Of a stretch of DNA of 30,827 nt, positions 16,726-24,310 are shown one piece after another; positions within the stretch are counted from its first letter, which is position 1, and each line of letters begins with the position of its first letter. Below the pieces are notes generated by a model that ran no database searches, had not been told where the DNA came from, and worked only from the letters and a program-made list of their open reading frames with translations. The position numbers and the translations under genes are program-made. Origin of the DNA: Aquiflexum sp041751335 (GTDB lineage: Bacteria > Bacteroidota > Bacteroidia > Cytophagales > Cyclobacteriaceae); contig NZ_JBGSXS010000094.1 in the NCBI RefSeq assembly GCF_041751335.1, positions 1 to 30,827 of the forward strand. The letters run 5' to 3'.

Positions 16726-16793
16726 GAACCCTGACCCAATCAGAAAGAGAGTCGCGTTTTTTTCCTTGGGCAGGGTTCTTGCTTTTTTTTTAT
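16726..16793. other. Hairpin between amt and the porin gene, T-tract on the plus strand only
   Basis: GAACCCTG-a-CCC (16726-16737) pairs with GGG-CAGGGTTC (16768-16778) as an 11-bp stem with one bulged A and a 30-base loop. A T-run follows only on the plus strand, where no gene ends. On the minus transcript it would be a stable hairpin without a T-tract, downstream of amt. Confidence 0.6.
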
Positions 16794-16811
16794 TTTCTTA
16801 TTATGTATGAC

Positions 16812-18116
16812 TTATTCGTCATATACGATGGTATAACCTCTTATACCGTGTTCGTGGGAATCCAAACCACTTCTTTCATGTTGTTCTGAAACCCTTATTC
16901 CTACAGAAACTTTTAGGATATAGAAAATTGCAAATGCGGCAATAAATGCCGTTGCCCCGCAAATGGCTACACCGATCAATTGAGTGATAAAGGAATGGTC
17001 AGGATTGGTGGAAAAAATCCCAACTGCCAAAGTTCCCCATATGCCGCAGGTAAGGTGCACTGAAACGGCACCTACAACATCATCCAATTTCAGTTTATCC
17101 AAAAATATGGCGGAAAATACAACCAGAATACCTGAAATAAATCCTATCAAAATCGCAGATGATGGGGCAAAGACGTCTGCACCTGCAGTTATTCCCACCA
17201 AACCAGCCAGGATACCGTTCAATAACATTCCAAGATCCAGTCTTTTGAATGCAAAGTAGGCTGCCAAAAATCCTCCAAGTCCACCTGTAGCTGCTCCAAG
17301 GCAGGTCACTACTAGAACTATTGAAACGAGTCCCGGATCAGCAGATAGTACTGATCCTCCATTAAAACCAAACCATCCAAACCATAGCATGAATACCCCT
17401 ATCGCTGCTAATGGCACACTGGCACCGGGCTTTTCTACAGTTTTGCCATTTACATATTTACCAATACGCGGACCGACCAAAATAACACCTGCTAGTGCTC
17501 CCCAACCCCCAACTGAATGGACTAAAGTAGAACCCGCAAAATCGTAGAAACCCATGTCATCCAATGCCCCACCACCCCATTTCCAACTTCCGATGAGAGG
17601 ATAAACAATTCCAACAAATATCAAAGTGAATATCAAGTAAGCTGATATTTTTACCCTTTCAGCTATTGCACCTGAAACTATTGTGGCAGCTGTGGCAGCA
17701 AACATTGCCTGAAACAGAAAGTCTGTCCAATAAGTATATCCCCCATCCGCATACCCCGAGGTGATATCAGCATCAGCAGGACTAAACCAAAACATGCTCC
17801 AGCCCGAAGCATCAAAACCAAACCAACCGGGGGTTTCAAATCCAGGATACATCAGGAAAAACCCCAATGCAGCATAAGTTACAATTCCGATAATCGGAGT
17901 AATTGTATTTTTAAACAATATATTTACTGTATTTTTTGCCTGGCCAAATCCGGTCTCCACTCCGGCAAATCCAAGGTGCATAATGAATACCAATGCAGTA
18001 CAGAGCATCATCCATACATTATTGGTGGTCAAAACATTTTGGGCTATTTCTACACTTAAGTCAGAAATCCCGGGCGAATCGCTCACCTGAGCGAGTGTCA
18101 AATGAATCCACTTCAT
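16812..18116 (-). CDS. amt: Ammonium transporter Amt
   Basis: This 434-aa Amt/Rh-family channel has about eleven transmembrane helices. Family landmarks are visible: FAGVETGFGQAKNTVNIL in an early helix, DFAGSTLVHSVGGWGALAG (the aspartate and the first pore histidine), and HLTCGIWGTLAVG with the second pore-region histidine. It moves ammonium across the inner membrane. The C-terminal cytoplasmic tail (RVSEQHERSGLDSHEHGIRGYTIVYDE) is of the type that binds PII regulators, but no glnB or glnK is next to it. The likely partner is the downstream porin gene. A long AT-rich region precedes it. Confidence 0.96.
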   Translation of the reverse strand: MKWIHLTLAQVSDSPGISDLSVEIAQNVLTTNNVWMMLCTALVFIMHLGFAGVETGFGQAKNTVNILFKNTITPIIGIVTYAALGFFLMYPGFETPGWFGFDASGWSMFWFSPADADITSGYADGGYTYWTDFLFQAMFAATAATIVSGAIAERVKISAYLIFTLIFVGIVYPLIGSWKWGGGALDDMGFYDFAGSTLVHSVGGWGALAGVILVGPRIGKYVNGKTVEKPGASVPLAAIGVFMLWFGWFGFNGGSVLSADPGLVSIVLVVTCLGAATGGLGGFLAAYFAFKRLDLGMLLNGILAGLVGITAGADVFAPSSAILIGFISGILVVFSAIFLDKLKLDDVVGAVSVHLTCGIWGTLAVGIFSTNPDHSFITQLIGVAICGATAFIAAFAIFYILKVSVGIRVSEQHERSGLDSHEHGIRGYTIVYDE

Positions 18117-18689
18117 AGGCTAAATTTTTAGAAATTTTGATAGGTTTGAGTATAATTTACATCTAAATCTAAATACATTTTTTATTAAAAAATAACACAT
18201 CTATTACGATATATGTAACTAATACATCATTTAATTACGGTCTTTATATAAATTATCTTCTATTTTTTTGATTAATTCAATTACTATCCCTCATTGATAG
18301 GTATTGAATACTTCACAAAAGTATTTGCATAAAAATATTTCTTCTTCGCAATCGATTCCGGTTTTTTATAAACAGAATATTATTATATTCAATTAAAATT
18401 ATACGATTTTTAAATTTGATAATTTTCAAAAAACTTAAATTTGGACAATTAAAAAATAAAAATTATTGTTTTTGTGCAGTAAAAAAAATTCAATTTTTAC
18501 AATATTTTTTTAAATAAGGTGTTTTGTAAACCAAAAATTGGGAATTAATTTATAATTTTTGAAAAATCAGATCAAATTTTAACTATCAAATTTATTTTTC
18601 TCATAAATATTCAGAATATTGGTTAAAAATCAACCACTGATGTATTAAAACAACTTAACCAAATTATAGGAAAGTATCCAATTATTTTA
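18117..18689. other. Long, strongly AT-rich intergenic region upstream of amt
   Basis: About 570 bases, clearly richer in A and T than the flanking genes, contain no open frame of note. A perfect 15-base palindrome (AATATTCAGAATATT, about 18606-18620) and a TGGTT/AACCA hairpin overlap at the hemB end. A minus-strand TACTTTTG (18323-18316) matches TAnnTTTG and could be an amt -7 element with a leader of about 190 bases, though no -33 box is well placed. Confidence 0.5.
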
Positions 18690-19670
18690 TCATTGACCTT
18701 TACCAATTTGAATTTGGGCAAACTCTTTGGCAAAATAGCTTAGGATGACATTGGCACCTGCCCTTTTGATACTAAGAAGGGATTCTAACATTGCCCTTTC
18801 ACCGTCCAGCCAACCTCTTTGGGCTGAGGCTTTAATCATGGCATATTCTCCACTGACATTGTATGCAGCTATAGGGAGATTGGAATTGTCTTTCAATAGT
18901 CGTATCACATCCAAATAAGCCAAAGCCGGCTTCACCATCAAAAAATCTGCACCTTCTTCAGTATCCAAATCGGCTTCTATCAAGGCTTCATAGTAATTGG
19001 CAGGATCCATCTGATAGGTTTTCTTATCTCCCATCTTCGGCGCCGAATCCAAAGCATCCCGGAATGGACCGTAGAAAGCCGAAGCATATTTCGCCGTATA
19101 TGACATTATCGAGACATTATTAAAACCATTGTCATCTAACATGCTCCTTATAAATCCAACCCTTCCATCCATCATGTCAGAAGGGCCTAAAATATCAGCC
19201 CCTGCCCTAGCTTGTGCCAAAGACATTTTTGCCAATATCTCCAAAGTCTCATCATTCATTATTCTCCCATTCTCAACCAAGCCATCATGCCCATCAGAGC
19301 TATAAGGGTCCATGGCCACATCAGTCATGACCACTGCTTCAGGAAAGGTAATTTTGATTTTATGGATTGCCTTTAGGTAAAAAGTCTCAGGATTATGGCT
19401 TTCTGTGGCAAATCTATCCTTTTTACTTTCTGGGTATGCAGGAAAAATGTCAAAAGCCATGATGCCCAACTCCATGCATTCCCCTATTTCTTTCAGCATC
19501 AGGTCCAATGAATACCTGAATATGCCTGGCATAGAAGCTACCTCGATTTTTTGGTTTACCCCATCTATCAAAAACATTGGGAAAATAAAGTCTTTGACAG
19601 AAAGCCTCGTTTCTTCAACCATATTGCGGATGGTTTGCGACTTTCGGTTTCTTCTTGGTCTTCTTAGCAT
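18690..19670 (-). CDS. hemB: Delta-aminolevulinic acid dehydratase (porphobilinogen synthase)
   Basis: This 326-aa enzyme condenses two 5-aminolevulinate molecules to porphobilinogen in haem synthesis in the cytoplasm. The two active-site lysines are visible in SYTAKYASAFYGPFRDA (Lys194) and FLMVKPALAYLD (Lys247). The metal loop TDVAMDPYSSDGHDG (116-130) lacks the cysteines of zinc-type enzymes and has the aspartate-rich form, so it belongs to the zinc-independent, magnesium-type group. The length is normal and the start is an ATG. It stands alone, with long AT-rich DNA downstream and its own possible promoter upstream. Confidence 0.97.
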   Translation of the reverse strand: MLRRPRRNRKSQTIRNMVEETRLSVKDFIFPMFLIDGVNQKIEVASMPGIFRYSLDLMLKEIGECMELGIMAFDIFPAYPESKKDRFATESHNPETFYLKAIHKIKITFPEAVVMTDVAMDPYSSDGHDGLVENGRIMNDETLEILAKMSLAQARAGADILGPSDMMDGRVGFIRSMLDDNGFNNVSIMSYTAKYASAFYGPFRDALDSAPKMGDKKTYQMDPANYYEALIEADLDTEEGADFLMVKPALAYLDVIRLLKDNSNLPIAAYNVSGEYAMIKASAQRGWLDGERAMLESLLSIKRAGANVILSYFAKEFAQIQIGKGQ

Positions 19671-19687
19671 GGTAATTCGATTTTTCT

Positions 19688-19695
19688 CAAAGATA
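19688..19695 (-). promoter_or_regulatory. Candidate -7 element upstream of hemB
   Basis: Minus-strand TATCTTTG matches the Bacteroidota -7 consensus TAnnTTTG and lies 18 bases before the hemB ATG. No clear -33 TTTG is seen at the right distance. Confidence 0.35.
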
Positions 19696-19850
19696 CTATT
19701 ATGATAAAAACCATTTTTATTTTTACTCTCTTTAATAAGAATAAAAATTTCACTTTCATTTTAAGAATAAGTAAAGCTAAATAATGGTCATATAAAAAAA
19801 TCTTACGATTCGATCATCTAAAGTGTCATCAGGTTTGATTTAAGCATAAA

Positions 19851-20570
19851 TCAAAAATCCCTCCTTTTAATGATTAACAGTGACCCAAATTGATACAAGA
19901 GTAAATAAACTATGAGTGCAATGACCAAAGTAAAGTTCAGGCCTTCAAAAGTCTGGAATTTATTAAACAATTCCATTTGGGCAAAATACACCATATTATC
20001 CTTTCCTCCGGATGCCAATTGAAACTGACCTGCAATTTTCAATGGGATTTCAATAACACTGATCGCAAAATAAACCAATATGGCCCAAAGTGCCCTCTTG
20101 AAAATATTGACAAGAAAAACCGCGAAAAGTCCCCAAGCTATATTACTGAGCAAAAGACCTGTATACCAAAACCAAGGAATATCCAAAAATCCGGAGAATC
20201 CTCCTATAATCAATCCTAATATTGGAATGGACAACAAGGACAAGACCATAATAGCCATTACATAAAGGCCGACCGTAATCAATTGGGAAAGGAATAACTC
20301 ATGTCGTCTGTATCCATTAAGCAATCTCTTTCGGTTTACCTGATTAGTATATTCTCTTGAAACGGCCACTAGGGTGCCAAAAAACATCAGTTTGATGCTC
20401 ACCATATGCATAAACTTCACCGACTCGGTAGATGATATTGCATTACCAAAAATTGAATTGACCCCAAAAGGAATAGCAATGATCATCAAAAGGTATAATC
20501 CCGCAAACAAATAGAAATCAAAGCGTTCCAGCTTATAAATTTCAATTTTCAACATTTGTGGTAACGTCAT
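19851..20570 (-). CDS. ABC transporter permease subunit (ABC-2 like)
   Basis: This permease of about 239 residues starts at MTLPQMLKIEIYKLERFDFY, four bases after the stop of the ATPase gene. The frame is open further upstream to 20642, but that start would overlap the ATPase by 68 bases. About six hydrophobic helices alternate with short loops, and the sequence ends IIKRRDF. It should form the membrane part of an exporter or lipid/peptide transporter with the adjacent ATPase; the substrate is unknown. A 9-bp perfect hairpin (19834-19855) overlaps its stop codon. An alternative ATG six codons downstream (MLKIEIY) is also possible. Confidence 0.8.
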   Translation of the reverse strand: MTLPQMLKIEIYKLERFDFYLFAGLYLLMIIAIPFGVNSIFGNAISSTESVKFMHMVSIKLMFFGTLVAVSREYTNQVNRKRLLNGYRRHELFLSQLITVGLYVMAIMVLSLLSIPILGLIIGGFSGFLDIPWFWYTGLLLSNIAWGLFAVFLVNIFKRALWAILVYFAISVIEIPLKIAGQFQLASGGKDNMVYFAQMELFNKFQTFEGLNFTLVIALIVYLLLYQFGSLLIIKRRDF

Positions 20571-20574
20571 CTGA

Positions 20575-21267
20575 TCAAAATTTATTGGTAAATACTGATT
20601 CAAGGGATTTGAAATTATCTTTGACTGCTTCTTTGCTTCCATGAAAAATATTTTTTCCGTTTTTTAAGATCAAAAAATCAGTGCAGACTTTTTCTACTTC
20701 ATCCAGGTAATGGCTCGAAAGCATTACTGTCTTTCCTTCACTTTGTAACTGAATAATCAAATCCCTGATGAAAATGATCCCCTCGGGATCAAGTCCATTC
20801 GTGGGTTCATCCATAATTACAAATTCAGGTTGGGCCAATAAAGCATCCGCCACTTCCAATCTTTTTTTCATACCGTAAGAAAAATTCTTAAAGCTTTTAT
20901 TCCCCACATGACCCAATCCTACTTTTTCGAGGAGCAGATCTACCCTCGACAAGTCCACGCCTTTTGTCATCGCAGAAATCGTCAGGTTTTTTTTGGCAGA
21001 AATATTCCGGTAAAAATTACCCTGATCCAGAATTACACCTACCCTATTTCTGACTTCCTCAGGATCATTACTTCCCAAAATGGTAAAAGAGCCTGAGGAA
21101 GCTTTTCTGAGCCCTAAAACTATGCTGAACAAAGTAGTCTTTCCACTGCCATTTGGGCCTATGACCCCAAGGACCTGACCTTTCTTCAGACCAAAATTCA
21201 ATCCATCCAATGCACGCTGATTGCCGTATTTTTTGGTCAATTCTTTGGTTTCCAATATCTCTCCCAT
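20575..21267 (-). CDS. ABC transporter ATP-binding protein
   Basis: This 230-aa nucleotide-binding subunit has Walker A GPNGSGKTT (37-45), signature FSYGMKKR (129-136), Walker B FVIMDEP (149-155) and the H-loop SSHYLDEVEKV. It resembles the CcmA/multidrug-like ATPases that pair with ABC-2 permeases, and the permease gene follows after a four-base gap, so the two form one transporter. The substrate cannot be read from the sequence. The start is ATG, 61 bases after the neighbouring TlpA-like gene, which is on the same strand and may be transcribed separately or with it. Confidence 0.92.
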   Translation of the reverse strand: MGEILETKELTKKYGNQRALDGLNFGLKKGQVLGVIGPNGSGKTTLFSIVLGLRKASSGSFTILGSNDPEEVRNRVGVILDQGNFYRNISAKKNLTISAMTKGVDLSRVDLLLEKVGLGHVGNKSFKNFSYGMKKRLEVADALLAQPEFVIMDEPTNGLDPEGIIFIRDLIIQLQSEGKTVMLSSHYLDEVEKVCTDFLILKNGKNIFHGSKEAVKDNFKSLESVFTNKF

Positions 21268-21327
21268 CCAAAACTTTTTAAATCTTCAGTCTGTTACTTT
21301 GCTTTAAAACAAAAAGCCAAAGGTAAA

Positions 21328-21876
21328 TTACTTTTTACTTCTAATTTCCTTTTTGATAAATCTTTCAATCCGCTGCAAATCATATTTGGAACCTCCAACA
21401 AAAACTTCTTTGACACTGCCGTCTTTCTTAACCAAAATATGTAAGGGAATCGCTCTGCCCTGATATTCTTTGTCCAATTTCATCAATGCTTCCAAAGCTC
21501 CTACATTCTCAAAACTTTTCTCGAAACTGAATTCAAATGATGGTCTTCTTTTCTTAAATTTCTCAAAAACCTCTTTACTTTCATCAGAAAATGCCAGAAA
21601 ACGGATATTTTGATCCCTGTATTTTTCCACAAGTTCATTCAGTTCGGGTATTTCCTGAATACATGGACCGCACCAAGTAGCCCATAAATTGACAATCAGT
21701 ATTTCATTTTCCAATAAAGTGGGGAATTCATCACTGCCAATAAAACCATTGAGGTACTCCCGGAAATTGTCTACATGTTGGGAATTGTTAAGTCTAAGTT
21801 CTTCAATAGAATTTTGATAGAAATGCCCCTGCAAAAACAAGAGAGGGATGAGGAAAAAATTGAATAGAATTTTCAT
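21328..21876 (-). CDS. TlpA-like thioredoxin-fold protein
   Basis: This 182-aa protein has an N-terminal hydrophobic signal or anchor (about residues 3-18). The thioredoxin-fold domain has the active site NLWATWCGPC with redox cysteines at 69 and 72, and the conserved cis-proline in RAIPLHILV. Family members reduce or exchange disulfides in the periplasm, for example during cytochrome maturation or stress. It is short for the family, with only about 40 residues between the signal and the domain core. It lies upstream of the ABC pair on the same strand. Client proteins are unknown. Confidence 0.87.
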   Translation of the reverse strand: MKILFNFFLIPLLFLQGHFYQNSIEELRLNNSQHVDNFREYLNGFIGSDEFPTLLENEILIVNLWATWCGPCIQEIPELNELVEKYRDQNIRFLAFSDESKEVFEKFKKRRPSFEFSFEKSFENVGALEALMKLDKEYQGRAIPLHILVKKDGSVKEVFVGGSKYDLQRIERFIKKEIRSKK

Positions 21877-21986
21877 GAGGGCAAGAAATGGTTTTGATTG
21901 ATTCTAGTGTGCAAGCAAATATATTTCCAATTTCATTCCAATCAAGTAACCAATTTCATTGATCATTGATATCAATAAGTTGCGGG

Positions 21987-22014
21987 AAAAAAAACAGGCC
22001 AAAATCTTGACCTG
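21987..22014 (-). terminator. Rho-independent terminator of the Porin_O_P gene
   Basis: Minus-strand CAGGTCAA and TTGGCCTG pair over eight positions (one G-T wobble), followed by eight T residues. It lies 30 bases past the porin stop codon. Confidence 0.8.
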
Positions 22015-22044
22015 CTTTACACATATATAGACTAAACTTTATTT

Positions 22045-23256
22045 CTAGAAATTGACCTGCGCCTGCAATCTCAACAGACTTCCTTTTTGCCTGTTATCAG
22101 GATTCAATGAGTTTTCAAATGTTCTGTCCGAAATGGTGTACATAGCTACCAACTCAAAAGCTTTGTGTGGTTGCCATTCCACCCCAATTTCCAATTCATT
22201 GACCCGATGCCTAGTAGCATCCAACTCATGCTTTTTGCCCCCTTTGTAATAGTGGTACCTTGTAAAAGGAATGAAAATATCAGAGTTTGATTTCAACATA
22301 TAAGTAGCCATGACATAGCCACCACGTAGTGGTGCATCTTCCACCGTATTGGTTTCAGGATTAATTTCCGGTCCTCTTCCCCAATTGAATTCCGCTTGCA
22401 ATCCAAATGGCTGCGGATAAATAATCAATGATGGCCCGTAACGGTATTCCGAAAATTCAGTCTGATCAAAGTCCGTTTGGGGATTTCGGTTGATCACAAA
22501 TTTACCAGTGTATGCTTGGAAAGATGTCTCAATAATTTGTCCTGATGTCAATTCCCATGGATAAGTCGCCCTTGAAACCAAATGGAATGATTTGTTTTTT
22601 TCAGGAGCGTTGGCAGTCTGGCCGTTGTAAACTCCCAATCCAAAAAGCCCATAATCACCAGATCCTTTCAGACCGGAAGAAACCAATTGGCTGAATCTCT
22701 GACGGATTTCTGTAGGTGCATAATAAAACATTACCCCGATATCACGTTCGTTGGCCACAGCAGAATTCAATCCGTCATTCCTGTCCAATGGGATCCTGTT
22801 TTGACTTGATTGTAGGTTTTCAAATCCAAAGGGTACTTTGGATTGACCTATTCTAAGTCTGAATTCCTGTTTTTGATCCAAGCCCAAGTCAAAATAGGCA
22901 TCACGAATCTGGGCAAAATTACCCCCATTCGAGGCAAAGTCAGGCTGAATATACATGTAGACCCTTTCATGAATTTGTCCATAAAAAATCATCCTGATCC
23001 GACGGAAGAAAAAGCCTCCTCCATCGCCTCCCCAGGATTTGTCACATTGATCACATTGCAAGCCAGGATTGGTTTCAAAGAAACCATTGTAACGTAACTG
23101 TGCATAGCCACGTAATTGAATGGTTTCAAACCATGGTTTTTTGATCACAGGAGTAGTCTCATGTGTGCTAAGGGTGTCTTCATGAACGTCCCTTGCAAAA
23201 ACGTCCGTGAAAATCATTATCAACAAGATAATGGTCCCTGCGAATTTTATCCGCAT
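22045..23256 (-). CDS. Porin_O_P-type (phosphate-selective porin-like) outer-membrane porin
   Basis: This 403-aa protein has a signal peptide of about 21 residues (ending VFAR). The mature part begins with a porin O/P-like strand (IQLRGYAQLRYNGFFE), continues with FFFRRIRMIFYGQIHERVYMYIQPDFA and LRIGQSKVPFGFENLQSS, and ends LLRLQAQVNF with a C-terminal phenylalanine. These are landmarks of OprP/OprO-like porins in Bacteroidota. The first loop carries a CDQC pair, possibly disulfide-bonded. Substrate is not certain; phosphate is the family namesake but many relatives are general porins. It is monocistronic, with its own terminator. Confidence 0.85.
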   Translation of the reverse strand: MRIKFAGTIILLIMIFTDVFARDVHEDTLSTHETTPVIKKPWFETIQLRGYAQLRYNGFFETNPGLQCDQCDKSWGGDGGGFFFRRIRMIFYGQIHERVYMYIQPDFASNGGNFAQIRDAYFDLGLDQKQEFRLRIGQSKVPFGFENLQSSQNRIPLDRNDGLNSAVANERDIGVMFYYAPTEIRQRFSQLVSSGLKGSGDYGLFGLGVYNGQTANAPEKNKSFHLVSRATYPWELTSGQIIETSFQAYTGKFVINRNPQTDFDQTEFSEYRYGPSLIIYPQPFGLQAEFNWGRGPEINPETNTVEDAPLRGGYVMATYMLKSNSDIFIPFTRYHYYKGGKKHELDATRHRVNELEIGVEWQPHKAFELVAMYTISDRTFENSLNPDNRQKGSLLRLQAQVNF

Positions 23257-23506
23257 TTAAGAAGATGATTTAAGTAGTGAATACTATTTGTACAGCGACA
23301 CAAAAGTGGGGAACCTATATTTCTTTATGATGAGGCTAATATTATCAAATTGTTATCGGATAATATCCCTTTTTGATTCAAAACAGATCAGAGTTAACCG
23401 AAAGATTGAAAATGGTTGAAAAAGGAGGGCTGGGTAGAAATTTGGCTGTGTTAAGTAAATGTTAACACATGTCCAATGTTAAATAATACTTAAAAAATTG
23501 TTAAGT
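23257..23506. other. Intergenic region upstream of the Porin_O_P gene
   Basis: About 250 bases contain no gene and should hold the porin promoter. Repeated TTAAGTAA/TGTTAA-like words (around 23450-23506) are seen, but no convincing box. It ends at the 28-bp hairpin. Confidence 0.4.
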
Positions 23507-23565
23507 AAAAATCCCTTGAATGGGGTGGAAGCACGCAGTGCTTCCACCCCATTCAAGGGATTTTT
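23507..23565. terminator. 28-bp perfect inverted repeat, terminator of the rocD-HAD unit
   Basis: The two 28-base arms (23507-23534 and 23538-23565) are exact reverse complements around the three-base loop GCA. The outer ends are A5 and T5, so a T-tract follows the stem in either direction. It lies 87 bases past the HAD hydrolase stop. Ordinary terminators have stems of about 7-14 pairs, so this is exceptionally long and perfect. Confidence 0.85.
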
Positions 23566-23652
23566 TGATATTTTATAAATAAGCTCACTCCTACTAAAAT
23601 TATCAGTCAAATATCAAATACAGGACTTTTCGGACTTCCGTCTTCCAACTAT

Positions 23653-24306
23653 TTAATTCAACAACCCCAACACCTTCTCCACATCAACTTCTCTGAAGTC
23701 CTGGATATACAAATCGCATATCGGCAATTCTTTCTTGCTATGAGAAGAAAGGACTCCAACCACTTTCATCCCCGCATTTTTGGCAGCCGTCACTCCTGAA
23801 AATGAATCTTCAAAAACCAAACAGGAATCAGGCTCAACTTGAAGGTTTGCTGAAGATTTTAGATATATCTGTGGGTCAGGCTTGTGTTTGGTCACATCCT
23901 CGCTCGCTAACACAGATTCCATATAGTCAAACAAAGACAAGGTTCCAGCTATCAGTTCCATATTGGCAAAAGGTGCTGAAGTAGCTACTCCGGTCAGAAA
24001 TTGATTGGTTTTCAATTGATGGAAAAAATCCATAAATCCGGATATAGGGTCAATCTTATCCTTATATATCTCCCTGAACAGACTCTCCTTTTCATTCTCA
24101 AGTTCCAATAGTTCGTCTCCGGAAATTGGCTTACCAAAAAAATGACTCATGATATAAGAATTGCTCTTGCCGTACATGTGCAGTGCAAACTCCTCCTCAG
24201 TGGGATACATATTTCTTTTGGCAAAAAATTCTTTGAATGCCATTGAATGGTAGGGATTGGTATGGCAGATTACGCCATCCATATCGAAAATGACTGCTTT
24301 TTTCAT
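23653..24306 (-). CDS. HAD-superfamily hydrolase (beta-phosphoglucomutase-like)
   Basis: This is a 217-aa protein when started at the ATG giving MKKAVIFDMDGV; an upstream TTG start inside rocD is less likely. HAD motif I is FDMDGV (Asp8 nucleophile, Asp10), motif II is in GVATSAPFAN, the motif III lysine is in KHKPDPQIY, and motif IV is FEDSFSGV. A helical cap lies between motifs I and II, as in subfamily I phosphatases and beta-phosphoglucomutases. It probably acts on a small sugar phosphate or related metabolite in the cytoplasm; the exact substrate cannot be told. It starts four bases after the rocD stop, so the two are co-transcribed, though no metabolic link is obvious. Confidence 0.88.
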   Translation of the reverse strand: MKKAVIFDMDGVICHTNPYHSMAFKEFFAKRNMYPTEEEFALHMYGKSNSYIMSHFFGKPISGDELLELENEKESLFREIYKDKIDPISGFMDFFHQLKTNQFLTGVATSAPFANMELIAGTLSLFDYMESVLASEDVTKHKPDPQIYLKSSANLQVEPDSCLVFEDSFSGVTAAKNAGMKVVGVLSSHSKKELPICDLYIQDFREVDVEKVLGLLN

Positions 24307-24310
24307 GATT

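Noticed and set aside
19834..19855. 9-bp perfect hairpin at the end of the ABC permease gene as a terminator
   Set aside because: It overlaps the stop codon and has no T-tract on the minus strand, so it is only mentioned with the gene.
20571..20642. Longer start for the ABC permease
   Set aside because: It would overlap the ATPase gene by 68 bases; the ATG at 20570 sits four bases after the ATPase stop.
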